A DNA stretch of 64,000 bases from Brachycybe producta (taxonomy: Eukaryota > Arthropoda > Diplopoda > Playtdesmida > Andrognathidae): contig JAUPFP010000074.1 in assembly GCA_036925085.1 (NCBI GenBank), positions 125,001-189,000 of the forward strand. The letters are read 5' to 3'. Shown one piece after another: positions 34,251 through 45,785 of this stretch; position 1 is the stretch's first letter, and every line of letters starts with the position of its first letter. A program made the position numbers and the translations under genes. The notes below the pieces were generated by a model. That model was not told the origin of the DNA. It searched no databases and was given only the letters and a program-made list of their open reading frames with translations.

Positions 34251-35019
34251 TGTAACGATGACCGTCACAATACCCCAGTAAGCAAAACCCCGAAAACAGA
34301 GTTAAACTTACCGCACAACCGGCTCCCGCACGGTGCTCCTTGAGTTGTGTCGGCTCCACGGAGCCACCCTCGACGGACATGGACAAGAACCACGCCGCCA
34401 CGCCGAGAATATCGCGGTAGAACACCGGTTCTACCGCGAGCCGACACGAGGACCGGCCGAAACAAGTCGGTGAAGGGCGGCGGAGTTTCCCCACAACCAG
34501 AAACCCACCCCCCTCGCGATACTCCCCAAGAAAAGACACGACACAGTGGTAAGATGAATAAATAAAGTGTATTTATTAAACACTTACGACGATTGACGAA
34601 AAAGATGATGGCAGTGATATAATAATATTCACACAACTTGGCTGGTAATCCTCTACCAGCCAAGCCCCCATGAATATACAAAACAAAGGCCAACAGGCCA
34701 AAGGCACAAAAGATGAAGTCAGAAGCACTGGCCAGTGGAGGTCTCCCTGACCTCCACCCACAGGTCTAGTCTCATGTACAGCCTACAACCAACTGCCTAG
34801 ATCCTGTGGTTGACTAGGCCACAGGAAACCTCCAGGCAACTCCACCTGAAGGTGACAGAGGTCACTTCTGACCTCTCACCCATAGACTTCATGGTGAGAG
34901 GTCTGCTGGCACCAAAATGGCGTCCGTCCCAACAGCCTACTGTAGCTGTCAGGCAGACCACCATAGGGAAATTCGTCTGCTCCAACAAAATTAAAATTGG
35001 AGCAGACCAGGTTGCTACA
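34251..35019 (-). mobile_element. element B 5' LTR
   Basis: 769 bp, TGTAGCAACC...TTACA on -. It lacks ~28 bp (near 34,326) and ~7 bp (near 34,257) present in the 3' LTR and has an extra segment near 34,703-34,725. Palindrome at 34,413-34,438. Confidence 0.93.
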
Positions 35020-35023
35020 GCCA

Positions 35024-35261
35024 CCTGTTGCAATGATGAGAGCACTTATCCAACAAACACTCAGCATAAGGGTATCACTTCCACTGTCCAGTATACAATG
35101 GCCGCCGCCATTATATACACCCCCAGGCTGCTCCACCTGGGGGAGGACAGGGACCCTTGCTGGCCATTTTGTCGTCTGCCTGACACTCAATTTAGCAAGT
35201 GCCTAGCAGACGACATGGGATTTAGTTCTGCACCAAAAAGGAGCAGAACTGGGTCGTCACA
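35024..35261 (-). mobile_element. element C 3' LTR, proximal 238 bp
   Basis: Continues 21,912-22,496 across element B. Identical by eye to 42,507-42,744 of C's 5' LTR. It is preceded on the - strand by C's polypurine tract (35,262-35,280). Confidence 0.92.
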
Positions 35262-35341
35262 ATCTTCTCAACTTCCCTGATCCGCCCCGGGATCAGGTCG
35301 GCTGAGCCAGCAAGAATTGCGCCCATGAACCCCACTCAGTT

Positions 35342-37866
35342 TCAGACTGATTTCTTCGGTGGTGGATTCATCGGAGCCACCATCCACTCCGACATCCACC
35401 GACGTATCCACCACGAACACATCCGGGTGTTTCTCCACCCGAGACCGACATCAAAATCAGTCCCCCTGAGTCTTAACACCTCTTGCTGTCGAAACGCTTC
35501 GACAGCAAGTGTGTCAAGTTGCGGACTCTGACGAAGAGTCCGACTTGTAAGAAGGTCTACGAGGGCGGCCGCGGGATCGGACACGCTACCTCGTAGAGGG
35601 TGGATTACATATTCCCCCACCATTCCTTCCAAGTCGCAGCCAAGGAGACGCTGGACGTATGGGGCCGCGAGCTGGGCTACATGTACTAGTCCAGCTCCTG
35701 TCCCCACCACGTCTAGCACAGCGAAGCATCTCCTTACCGGGTTGACGACCAGCAACACCGGATAGTCTGTACTGCCAAATGCCAGCACATAACGCATGGC
35801 AAATGACGGCAACGACGGCGTCCACGGAACTGGGAGTGGCTCTCCCAGACGATAGTATCCGTGGTATTGGTACCCCTCCATTCCCGGCTGGTCCTGCCAC
35901 AGACCAAGCCGGTTATTCAGAAAGACCTCTCCTTCTGAATACGGAGGCTCCGCACCAAAGCGTCGACCCTCGCCCTCGGGCTCAGGAGACTTGGCTCTTT
36001 CTTCCGGTCCTAGGGCCACAAAGACCCCATCGTCGAGACCCGGAGAGAAGGGTGTCCTTCCTACGGAAGGCACGGGACCACGTTTGGCGGGAACGTTACT
36101 TTTCCCCGCCGGGCTGCCCCCACCGCTAGGTAATGGTGAGCTGACCCGGTGGAGAGTTCCCACCGACCGAACTAACAAGTTCAGTACCGCCACCACCTTC
36201 GGGGAGGATGACGGTATACCGAGAACAACGTCTCGCATTGACCGATCATCCATCCGCGCCGTCCTACTATGACGGGTATGGTGCGGTTGGCTCCCGGCCG
36301 ACACGGCCGCACCGTGTCGGGACTCCTCCTCCTCGGTCCCGATACTTCCACCACCACCAGTCCCCTGGGACCCACGGGTGGAAGCTTTCGGACCTCCCTT
36401 CTACTCATGATGGGCCTTCTTGCCCTTCTTTTTCTTCTTTTTCTTTTTCTTCTTTTCATGAGAAGAAGGTTCACCGTGCTGTGAGCTGGACGCACCAAGG
36501 CTCGCAGACTTACCGGGCCGGTCAGTCTTAGGAGGGTGGTTAGTCCCCTTCGAATGACCGGACTTACTAGTCGCAGACTTTCTAGCCGAAGCTGTACTAG
36601 TCTTTGAACTAGCTCCCGTAGCCGAACTGACGGTCGAGGATGCTCGTGTCGCCACGAAGCGTCCTTTTCCATCCCGGGGAAGATTTCTCTTCTGACCACC
36701 ATCCCTGGTCCCTGACCACCACCACCACTGGCGCGAGTGCTCTTCCTCGGAGCGGGAGGAGAAGGCTGATTGGCCTTCTCTTCTGCTCTTTGGTCCCTCT
36801 TGGGAGTTGCAGACTGCCAGCCTGAACAGCCAGCATCCGCTTCGGTTGGTCCCGAAACCGGAGGTTGACCAACAGGCCAGGCAGCACCAGCAGCTCCCTC
36901 AGGATGAGCTGGCGACACAGGGAGAAGACCCACTGCCGGCGTAAACTTCGCCAAGGCAGCCTTCGTCCTCTCCAACTGTGCCTCCCTCTGAGCCAGGGCT
37001 TTCATCCTGGCGGTGTACCGAGCAGCTCCGGACTTCTTTTTGGATTTAGAACCGTCCTTACGGAACTGCTGGGTAGGGTACTCCCCAACAAAGTAGCGTT
37101 TCCCATCCGACGCCAGGAAACCACCTGACGCCGTTTGGTACTGCACGGCTTCATCCTGCCTTTCCAGACAGGCCGCTTCCGTCTCCCCAACAGGGTCGAC
37201 CGGAATTGGACAGCCCTTCCGGGCTGGAGTACCCTCCTGGGATCCGGTCACAGACCGTTTACCCAGGAAGCCTGATCCCCTCCCTTCAGACTCCGAAGAG
37301 TCCTCTGAAGAGAGGATCCGTTGGCCTCGCCACCGCCTGCAGACAGGCACCACATCATCTTCCATGGTGTCCATCTCCGCCTCCGTGTCAATGACCAGGG
37401 TTCCTCCCAAGGAGGCATCCCTGCTTCCCTCTGCCAGGCTAGCCAATTCTAGCCGGCCTTGGTCCGCCGGAGGATCACACTTCGCCAAAGCGGTAGCTGC
37501 CAAACCGGTGGCCACCTCCTCGACGGGCGTGCTGGCCCGCACCGGCTCACCAACCGCCGGGATCTCCATGGCTCCCAACTTAATGGTCGCCCTCGGAGAA
37601 CCCACGGTGGGAGGCGGTGTCAACCGTCCCAAAACAGACCCATACTATAGAGGGGTCCGAGGGGACGGCTGGGTCACCACAGCATCATCAGCCAATAGCA
37701 GACCCAAAGGTCCGCCGTCGGCCAAGTCAGCTATGGCCTGACCCAAAGAGTCCGGGGAGCAAGCGGCATCCTACTCCAACAGCTCCGCATCACCCGGATG
37801 CAAAGAGCTGAGGGAGGAGGAACCGCTGCCACCCCCGCCAGTTTCGTCCTTCTCCGCCGTGGCTAC
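35342..37866 (-). pseudogene. ORF3, element C (broken)
   Basis: Homologue of B's ORF3 with the same order: acidic start (TLVIDTEAEMDT), basic helical block (FRKDGSKSKKKSGAARYTAR, KFTPAVGL), disordered Lys/Ser middle, and a C-terminal domain with YSEGEVFLNNRLGLWQDQPG, YHGYYRL, VVNPVRRCFAVLDVVG, VQRLLGCDLEGM, LVDLLTSRTL and LGWRNTRMCSWWIRRW, ending 81 bp before the 3' LTR. Two TAG codons near 37,771 and 37,648 and a frameshift near 36,300-36,400 break it. The C-terminal 190 residues align with B over their whole length, about half identical by eye, far more than the low-complexity middle. Confidence 0.75.
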
Positions 37867-38592
37867 CTGAAAGAGATCAAAAAACATGGTAAGTATTTGA
37901 CCCACTACGGTAGGAAACATTTTCCACGGACCAAAACCGCAAAAAAATGCTTTCCGGCCGGGCAGGCACCGTGGTACACGGCCAAAGCCGTCCCCAACGG
38001 TAATTGCACGGTCGGAACCGGCCAAAAACTTTTTTGGTCGGTCCAAAACCCGTAATTCCACGCTCGGTATCTTGGGCGGTGATTTCCACGGTAAATCACC
38101 GTAGGAAATCCCGTTTTCACCGTGCATATCCCGTGATCCACGGTAAAAACCGTCCTTCACGGGACTCGCACGGTCGGAATCGGCCAAACAGGTGTTTGGA
38201 CCGTCCAAACCTGGCACCGATAATTCAGGTTGCTTGGGGCGTGGTTTACACGGAACACTACCGTGCAAAACCACTTTCCGTCCATTAGAACACCGTGGAT
38301 CACGGTCGAAACAGTTCTCCACGGTGGTTTCACGGACAGAACCGTGCAAAAACACCTTTTCACCGTCCAAACTCCGAAGAACTTGGTCATCACCAAGTTC
38401 CACGGCGTTTGGGCGGCAAAACACCGTGTCTCTCACGGCCCCATCAGCGGTAGCATCACCGTCAAAATTGTCACTGTGACGCCTCCACCAAAACCACGTG
38501 TTCAAGCGGTCAATGACCGCTTGACACACCCAAAAGCAATAAATGAAGACTGCCAGAGGGCAGGAGAAGGAAATTCCCCTTTGGGGACTTAC
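37867..38592 (-). other. element C intron-like segment
   Basis: Donor-like CAAA/GTAAGT at 38,592 and acceptor-like TGATCTCTTTCAG/G at 37,867 (- strand). The first ~40 nt after the donor and the palindrome TCAAGCGGTCA-A-TGACCGCTTGA (38,502-38,524) have counterparts in B. One frame is open for about 250 codons and runs in frame into ORF3 but not from the pol tail. Confidence 0.5.
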
Positions 38593-39380
38593 TTTGCTTT
38601 TTCCAGCATCCAATAATCCTGGATCTTTTAAAAATAGCGGCAAACGACCGTCTATGTTTCAATTTGAAAACAAGATGGCGCTTAGCCGCTAATTTCACCT
38701 TAGAGACGACTAACAGCGGCGGCTTGGCGGCTAAAACAAGATTAGCCGCCTCCATTGCTGTTACCATAGAGATTCCACCGTCGTCTGCCACAATAGGAGC
38801 AGATACACGGCCTGAATCTCTATGGAAAGACTCAGGAGAGAGATCTTTAGGGGAAATCACTACTGCAGACTCCTCTTCGAGTTTGCAGCTGGGAATTGTG
38901 GATTTCTCCACCCAGCTCCCCCTGAACAACCACCATCTGTCCGTGACAGACAGGCGGCGCCCAGTCCAGGGGTCACTGCGCTCCCAATCTTTATTTCCCC
39001 AATTCAGGTCATCATCCCAAAGCAGGGAATGACCCGCTCTCTCCCACCAGGACAGGGACTTCCAAAGTCCCTGCACCACCCTGGTGCCTATTGGAGCTCC
39101 AGAGGAAGCCTGCATAACCTCAAAGGCCCTGGGTTTCCTCGGACGGAGGTAATACCGGGGCCGAGGTGCTTCCTGTGCCTCAGTCAGTTGACTCCACCAC
39201 CAAGCTAGACTGGCCAGAAGGTCCTGGAGAGACATCATCCCTCCTCTCACTTCTAGCTGACCAAGACTCAGCATCACTGGTCCCTTCAGAGCTCGATGAG
39301 GTTTCAGAGCCACCAAGGCCATCTTCCTCACGAACTCCACATGTGGGAACGTATGGCTTCAAATTGGGCAACTGCCCTCG
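38593..39380 (-). pseudogene. pol: element C pol tail (integrase end only)
   Basis: The segment corresponding to B's Pol after the integrase: LKPYVPTCGVREEDGLG joins directly to gag, then PRPRYYLRPRKPRAFEV, then the region ending at the putative donor, with at least one frame change near 39,200. Everything from protease through the integrase core is deleted. Confidence 0.8.
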
Positions 39381-41000
39381 GACAGTCCTTCCTAAGGTGA
39401 CCCATCTGGTTACACCGAAAGCATGGACCTGGTTGCCTACTAGTAGGACCTCCACCTCCAGCCGTTTGGCTGGAACCTGACGGGGCTGCTGTGGACTTAT
39501 TTCCACCCCGGCTCTGCCACTTCATCTTTCTTCCCTTCTGCCCTCCGGTCTTGGCAGTAGCTCCATCCGATTTGGACGGTGCCGCTGCCTTCGCACCCGA
39601 AGAGGTAGAAGTAGACGTAGCAGAGCTCTTGGGCTTTGCCACAGCACCAGAGACCTTAGCCACAGCCTGGGTCCCTGGTACCGTCAAGGTACGGGCAGGT
39701 AACGCTCCCGCCGTAAGCATGTCGGCCTCGACCAACATTACCTCGGTGGTAAAGTCCCTGACCGTCTCAGCTTTCAATCCCCAGAGAGGTCTGAGGATCT
39801 CCGGCTGCAGTTTCTTCTTATATCGGAGGAGTCGACAAGACTCATCCTCACCAGGAGAAACTCGTTCCGCCAGCTCAATAAAGCGCCAGTATAACGCCTG
39901 GAGTGATTCCGCAGGCCCTTGCTTCATGGCCTCGAAACGGTCAAAACAGGCCTGAGCCTGATTCTTCGTTCCAAAGCGGTGAAGCATAGCCTGCCTCAAC
40001 TCCGGCCAGGTCAGGTTCTGCTTGAACTCCACCAAACAGGCGTAATGTTCCTCAGCCGGACCATCGAGCAGGTACGTAAAGAAACTGCACCTGGCCTCAT
40101 CCGTCCAGCGCTGAGCCCGAACTTTGGCTTCGAACTGCCAGAGAAAAGGCGTAATGTCCTCTCGTCCATCATACCGGATGAACGAGTGAACTGGGTTGAA
40201 AAACCCGAACGCCTGGATCTCCGACGGGACAGCCAGTGCAGGCGTCCACGGCGCGGTACTTACCCGCCGTGGTGCCCTGCTCCCGTTCCCCGAAGTCTCA
40301 GCATCGGGTTCAGCATCCTCGGGCTCCACCAAGTGGACCCGTGGTCGCTGAACGGGCGGAGGAACTCCCCGACCACCTCCCGTAGGAGCGATCATAGTTC
40401 CTCCACCGGGAGGCATCCGCCTGGCCGGAGCCGGCGGCACCTCCCTACCTGCACCTTCCCGGTGCACGGGCGACGGTGTGAACCGAGGTTGCGACCGATG
40501 GAGCCGCCCGATCCCTGGGGAAATATGACCCTGCCATCGCAGTTCATCAATCCCCCTGGCAACCTCACGGAGCTCCTCCTCAGTCATCGACGCCAACCAT
40601 GACATCGTGTTCACTGAGGATGGCCCCGGGGTCCCTACCACCTCTCCCGCTAAGGGATTACCTCCACGTCCAACAGGACAGGAGGCGGTGGAGGTTAACA
40701 GGCCGGCCATAGGCCATCCGCCTGTCCCAGTTGGGGTCGGTGACCCTCCATCACCACCGTCTCCCGGTGCTCCACCGGAGGCAGTGTCCCGACGGTGCGT
40801 CCGCACCGTCACAAAGCCTCCAGCCGGAGGTTGGTTTGTAGGTTCAACCTCTACGACACCTTCCTCTGTGGAATCACCGGGTACATTCCCGCCAACAGCA
40901 CCCTCAACAGGGTGCCGCCCCTCCGGCCGCCTACCGCGGCCGATGGTGCGGGAATGCAACTCCAATCCTTCCAACAAACTGCTTCCCCGACCAGACATCG
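39381..41000 (-). CDS. gag: Gag, element C
   Basis: The start is best placed at the ATG at 41,000 (MSGRGSS); the frame is open further up only from a GTG. Pro/Gly-rich N-terminus; capsid core FNPVHSFIRYDGREDITPFL, LLDGPAEEHY, AERVSPGEDESCRLLRYKKK; Ser/Ala/Lys linker; complete CCHC knuckle CFRCNQMGHLRKDC near 39,420. Five residues after it (AVAQ) the frame runs into the pol-tail remnant and stops at 39,328. The capsid and nucleocapsid parts are intact, so the protein could still make particles. Clearly the same family as D's gag, more distant from A and B. Confidence 0.88.
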
Positions 41001-41094
41001 GGAAAACAGGGTCTTGGCCGATTTCGTCCGTGCGAACACGGGCAAAACTGGCCACCACTTGTTGGAAGAAACTCTACCGTGAAATACAGTGAAT

Positions 41095-41903
41095 TTACGG
41101 ACAAAAGTCCGCAAAACACCGACAATTAACGGCAGAACCGTAAACTACCGCAGTTTCACGGACAAAAGTCCGTGTCCCACGGTCAGATTTACGGTCGAGT
41201 TCCCTCTTACCGTTTTCGACCGGTGATATACGGACAACCGTCCGTTGTTCACCGTCTAATCACGGTACAAAGCTCTTTCACCGTCCTAGAACGGAGATAC
41301 ACGGACAATGGTCCGTAATCTACCGTCCACCAACGGTGAAACTGACTTCTTACCGTGTTCGAACAGTGATACATGGACAAAAGTCCGTAATCCACCATCT
41401 ACTTACGGTAAAACTTGACCGTAACCCGGTTTGACCACGGTATCACGGACAGATGTCCGTGTCCCACGGTATAACACCGGTAAACCTGGCCGTAGACGGG
41501 TTTCCGCCGCAGTTCCACGGACAAAAGTCCGTGCCCTACGGTGTACTACCTGTCTACCGGACAAGCTACGGTAAAGTTACCCTTTTCACCGGGTTCTACC
41601 GGTTCTGCACGGTAAATCACCGTGCTACCGGTATACTGACGGTGAAAATGACCGTTATCCCGCGTTCGGACGGTCCTGCACGGTCAACCACCGCGCCCAC
41701 CGTCCTACTTACGGATAACCTAGGGCTTTCCCCGGTGACCACCGCGGTATCACGGACAACCGTCCGTGTCCCACGGTCCTTCACCGGACTACTACGCCCT
41801 AAGCCGCGATTGGCCGTAGTTCCGTGGACAAATGTCCACGCCCTAACGGCACCACACGACTCCGGTCGAACCGACCGCACAAGAGAGGCTGGTGGTAGCG
41901 CTA
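41095..41903 (-). promoter_or_regulatory. element C leader: long hairpin array
   Basis: At least nine GGAC-4 nt-GTCC palindromes between 41,098 and 41,842. The flanking pairs change together: CACGGAC...GTCCGTG in most, GTGGACAAATGTCCAC at 41,823-41,838. About 0.8 kb, longer than in A and B. Confidence 0.75.
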
Positions 41904-41920
41904 CCCGGCGCCTCCACCAA
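41904..41920 (-). other. element C primer-binding site
   Basis: TGGTGGAGGCGCCGGGT on -, directly inside the LTR; same tRNA-Ala-like site as in A and B. Confidence 0.75.
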
Positions 41921-41921
41921 T

Positions 41922-42744
41922 TGTAACGACCCGACTTGGTCGCTACAATGACCTACGGCAAATTTCCCTAACTTACCGCCGTTGACCCTCCTTGGGACGG
42001 GTCGAAGCGCTGGCCAGCCCTCCTCTTGCACCCGTCCGTGCCACGGGTAGCGCCGATCTGAGGATCCTCCACGCCACAAGTCGACGGACGAAGACCGCCG
42101 AACAAGACGAGGAATCCACGGTAGATTCCCGATGAATCCTACCGTGGATAAACCGCGCGCGAAGCACCGGCCGACACGATGATGCACATGCCGAAAACAG
42201 GACGGTGGTGGGTGGCAACCCCAGCCGACAACCCCCACCCTCCCCGCGGTAACTTCCCCAGTAATTATGCAAAATAATAAAGGACACGGACACAGTGGTA
42301 GAGAGTGAAAATAAACAATAATTTATTCACAAGGAATATAAAAACACTCACTGTATAAAGGCAATATCTGCTGGTAATTGTGCCAGCAGAGAGCCAACAA
42401 AGAGATGCAATTAACGATGAATCTCCTGGCTAATTCAGCCAGGAGAGGAGGTTATTAACCTCTCCAACAAACAAAGGTAAAAGATGAATGGTGGCCATCT
42501 TGGCCACCTGTTGCAATGATGAGAGCACTTATCCAACAAACACTCAGCATAAGGGTATCACTTCCACTGTCCAGTATACAATGGCCGCCGCCATTATATA
42601 CACCCCCAGGCTGCTCCACCTGGGGGAGGACAGGGACCCTTGCTGGCCATTTTGTCGTCTGCCTGACACTCAATTTAGCAAGTGCCTAGCAGACGACATG
42701 GGATTTAGTTCTGCACCAAAAAGGAGCAGAACTGGGTCGTCACA
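41922..42744 (-). mobile_element. element C 5' LTR (type II)
   Basis: 823 bp, TGTGACGACCC...GTTACA on -. Same length as the reconstructed span of the 3' LTR and about 7 differences. Confidence 0.93.
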
Positions 42745-43900
42745 CTTCTTAAGGTGACCCATTTGGTTACACAAAAGCATGGACCAGGTTGCCTACAAGG
42801 ACCTCCACCAGCCGTTTGGCCGGACCCTGATGGGGCCGCTGTGGACTTATTTCCACCCTGGCTCTGCCGCTTCATCTTTTTATTCTTCTGCCCTCCGGTC
42901 TTGGCAGTAGCTCCGTCCGATTTGGACGGTGCCGCTGCCTTCACACCCGAAGAGGTAGAAGTAGATGTAGCAGAGCCCTTGGGCTGTGCCACAGAACCAG
43001 AGGCCTTGGCCACAGCCTTGGTCCTTGGTACCTTCAAGGTACGGGCAGGTAACGCTCCTGCCGTCAGCATGTCAGCCTTGACCAACATTGCCTCAGCACT
43101 AAAGTCCCTTACCATCTCGGTCTTCAATCCCCAGAGCGGTCTGAGAATCGCCGGATGCAGTTTCTTCTTGTACCAGAAGAGTCGACAAGACTCGTCCTCA
43201 CGAGGAGAAACTCGTCCTGCTAGCTCTATAAAGCACCAGTAGAATGCCTGGAGCGATTCCACAGGTCCATGCATCATTGCTTCGAAACGGTCGAAACAGG
43301 CCCCAGCCTGAGGCAGGCCATGGTGGCCTGCCTCAGCTCCGGTCAGGTCATGTCTGGCTCAAACTCCACCAAACTGGCGTAGTACTCTTCAGCCGGACCA
43401 TAGAGCAAGTATGTAAAGAAACTACCTGGCATCATCTGTCCAGCGCTGAGCCCGAGTTTTGGCTTCGAACTGCCGGAGAAAAGGCGTAATGTCCTCTCGT
43501 CCGTCAAACCGAACAAACAAGTGGACTGGGTTAAAAAACCCAAATGCCTGGATCTCCGACGGGACAGCCGGTGCAGGCCTCCACGGCGTGGTACTTACCC
43601 ACCATGGTGCCCTGCTCCGGTTCCCCAAAGTCTCAGCATGAGGCTCATCATCCGGGGTATCCACCAGGTGGACCCTCGGTTGCTGAACGGCCGGAGGAAC
43701 TCCCCAACCAACTCCCACAGGAGCGGTCCAAGTTCCTCCCCCTTTAGGCATCCACCCGGCCGGAGCCAGCGGCGCCTCCCTCCATGCATCCCTCTGGTGC
43801 ACTGGCGATGGTGAAAACTCCGGTTGCCCTTCAATGGGAATTGTGCCCTGCAACCATAGGCTGTCAAACCCACGGGCAACCGATAGAAGTTGCTATTCCG
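42745..43900 (-). pseudogene. gag: element D Gag (degraded, split by element C)
   Basis: Capsid-type Gag of C's family with several frame changes: a segment from about 43,853 (FNPVHLFVRFDGREDITPFL), then VESLQAFYWCFIELAGRV and LTAGALPARTLKVP, up to the first half of the CCHC knuckle at 42,749-42,775, where C is inserted. One knuckle cysteine codon region is damaged (PCFCVTKW). The rest of the gag is at 21,911 and below. Confidence 0.85.
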
Positions 43901-44214
43901 TCATCAATGCCAACCATGACGCCGTGTCCACTGAACTGGCACCCGACCGGTACCCCTCCTGCTCTTCACGTAAAAGACCACCTCCCCGTCCACCCGGACA
44001 TTAGGCAGTAGAGGTTAGCAGGCCGGCCATTGGCCATCCACCTGTCCCAGCCGAGGTCCGAGCAACCCCTTCTTCACAGTGCAATGGTGCTCCACTGGTG
44101 ACATTGCTCCCACAGTGCAATCTCATCATCACAAAGTCTCCGGCATGAGGTTGGTCCGTAGGGACACCCCCTATGGCACCTTCCTCCATGGAACCACCAT
44201 GACCGTTCCCGCCA

Positions 44215-45062
44215 AAAGCACCCCAAACCATGGTAGAACCGTAAATAACCACAGTTTCAAGGACGAAAATTCGTGTCCAACGGTTAGATTTACGGTGGAG
44301 TTCCTTTACCGTTTTCGACCAGGGATGTACGGACAGAAGTCCATTATTCACCGTCTATTTCCGGTAAAAAGCCTTTTCACCGTCTTCGTACGGAGATACA
44401 CGGACAACGGTCCGTAATCTACCGTCCAACAATGGTGAAACCACCTTTTTACGGTGTTCGAACGGTGATACATGGACAAAAGTTCACGATCCACCGTCTA
44501 CTTACAGTAAAATTGCCTTTTTACTGTGTTCAATCGGTTCCACACGGTCAATTACCGTGCTACCGGTTTACTGATGGTAAAATGGCTAACCGGTTTTTAC
44601 CGCGGTATTACGGACAACGGTCCGTGTCCCACGGTATATCACCGGTAAACTTAGCCGTAGATGGGTTTCCTCCATAGTTCCACAGACAAAAGTCCGTGCC
44701 CCACGGTGTACTCCCTGTCCCACGGACAATCTACAGTCAAAGTACCTTTTTACCGTGTTCTACCAGTCCTGCACGGTAAATCACCGTGCTACCGGTATAC
44801 TAGAGGTAAAAATATCCGTTATCCCACATTCGGATGGTCCTGCACGGTCAAACACCACGCCCACCGTCCTACTTACGGATAACCTAGGGCTTTTCCCGGT
44901 AACCACCGCAGTATCACGAACAACCGTTCATGTCCCACAGTCCTTTAACGGACTACTATGATCTAAGCCGTGTTCAACCGTAGTTCCTTGGACGCACACC
45001 CTATCGGCACACACACAACTCCGGTCTAACCGACTGCACAAGAGAGGTTGGCGGTAGCGCTA
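44215..45062 (-). promoter_or_regulatory. element D leader, decayed hairpin array
   Basis: Contains ACGGACAACGGTCCGT twice (near 44,400 and 44,610) and several eroded relatives (ATGGACAAAAGTTCA near 44,472, ACAGACAAAAGTCCG near 44,682). It is followed by a variant primer site, GTTGGAGGTGCCGGGTA. Confidence 0.65.
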
Positions 45063-45080
45063 CCCGGCACCTCCAACAAT

Positions 45081-45785
45081 TGTAACGACCCGACATGGTC
45101 GCTACAATGACCCCGGTAAATTTCCCCAACTTACCGCCACTTGATCCTCCTTGGGGCGGGTCGAAGCGCAGGCCAATCCTCCTCTTCACCGTCCGTGTCA
45201 CGGGTAGCATCGTATGGAGGATCCTCCCCGAATGGCAACCGAAACGACGGAGAACCGGCCAACATGTCGAATATTCATGCCGAACCAGGATGGTGAAGTG
45301 CCAGCGTAACCCCACTGGCAAACCCCTACCCTCCTCGCGGTTACTTCCCCATATAATAATATTAATGCAAACGGACACAGCTTAGACAGTGAAAAATAAC
45401 GAATACTTTATTCAAGTATAATTCAATAAAAACACTCACGTCGAATAATAGATGTATCAATCTCCTGGCTAATCCAGCCAGGAGGAGAGGTCAATCACCT
45501 CCACACAAAAAGATAAAATGGTGGCCATCTTGGCCACCTGATGAAATTGAACCGAAAATGAAGGAGCACTATAAATCCATGCACTAGGCATCCAGGGTCT
45601 CATTTCACAGTCCAGGATATAATGACCACCGCCATTATATACCACCCCCAGGCTGCTCCACCTGGGGGAGAACAGTGACCCGTTTTTGGCCATTTTGTCG
45701 TCTGCCTGGCAGCCAAACAGGTGCCTAGCAGATAACACAGGAGGTTTAGTTTTGCTCCACAAAGGAGCAAAACTGGGTCGTCACA
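45081..45785 (-). mobile_element. element D 5' LTR
   Basis: 705 bp, starts TGTGACGACCCAG and ends GTTACA on -. Related to type II but clearly diverged, with deletions. Confidence 0.85.

Larger units (their letters stand above)
22497..35019 (-). mobile_element. gypsy element B, full length (12.5 kb)
   Basis: 3' LTR 22,497-23,287 and 5' LTR 34,251-35,019, both TG...CA, with 4-bp target duplication GCCA at 22,493-22,496 and 35,020-35,023. Inside, in - strand order: primer site, hairpin leader, gag, pol (protease, RT, RNase H, integrase), intron-like segment, ORF3, polypurine tract. It is unusually long for Ty3/gypsy because of the ~1.9-kb pol tail and intron-like segment plus a ~3-kb ORF3. Defects: a 2-bp loss in gag and one stop codon in pol. 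Confidence 0.93.
21912..42744 (-). mobile_element. gypsy element C (contains nested element B)
   Basis: TG...CA termini with two LTRs of type II, each 823 bp once B is removed (21,912-22,496 plus 35,024-35,261; and 41,922-42,744). I count about 7 differences between them, under 1%. It is flanked by CTTC at 21,908-21,911 and 42,745-42,748. Own sequence without B is about 8.3 kb: 5' LTR, leader, gag, pol tail, intron-like segment, ORF3, polypurine tract, 3' LTR. Protease, RT, RNase H and integrase are missing. Confidence 0.9.
42745..45785 (-). mobile_element. gypsy element D, 5' part
   Basis: 5' LTR 45,081-45,785, leader and gag. The continuation beyond the inserted C is 21,330-21,911. No 3' half or 3' LTR is present in the window. 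It is the oldest layer of the nest. Confidence 0.85.
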
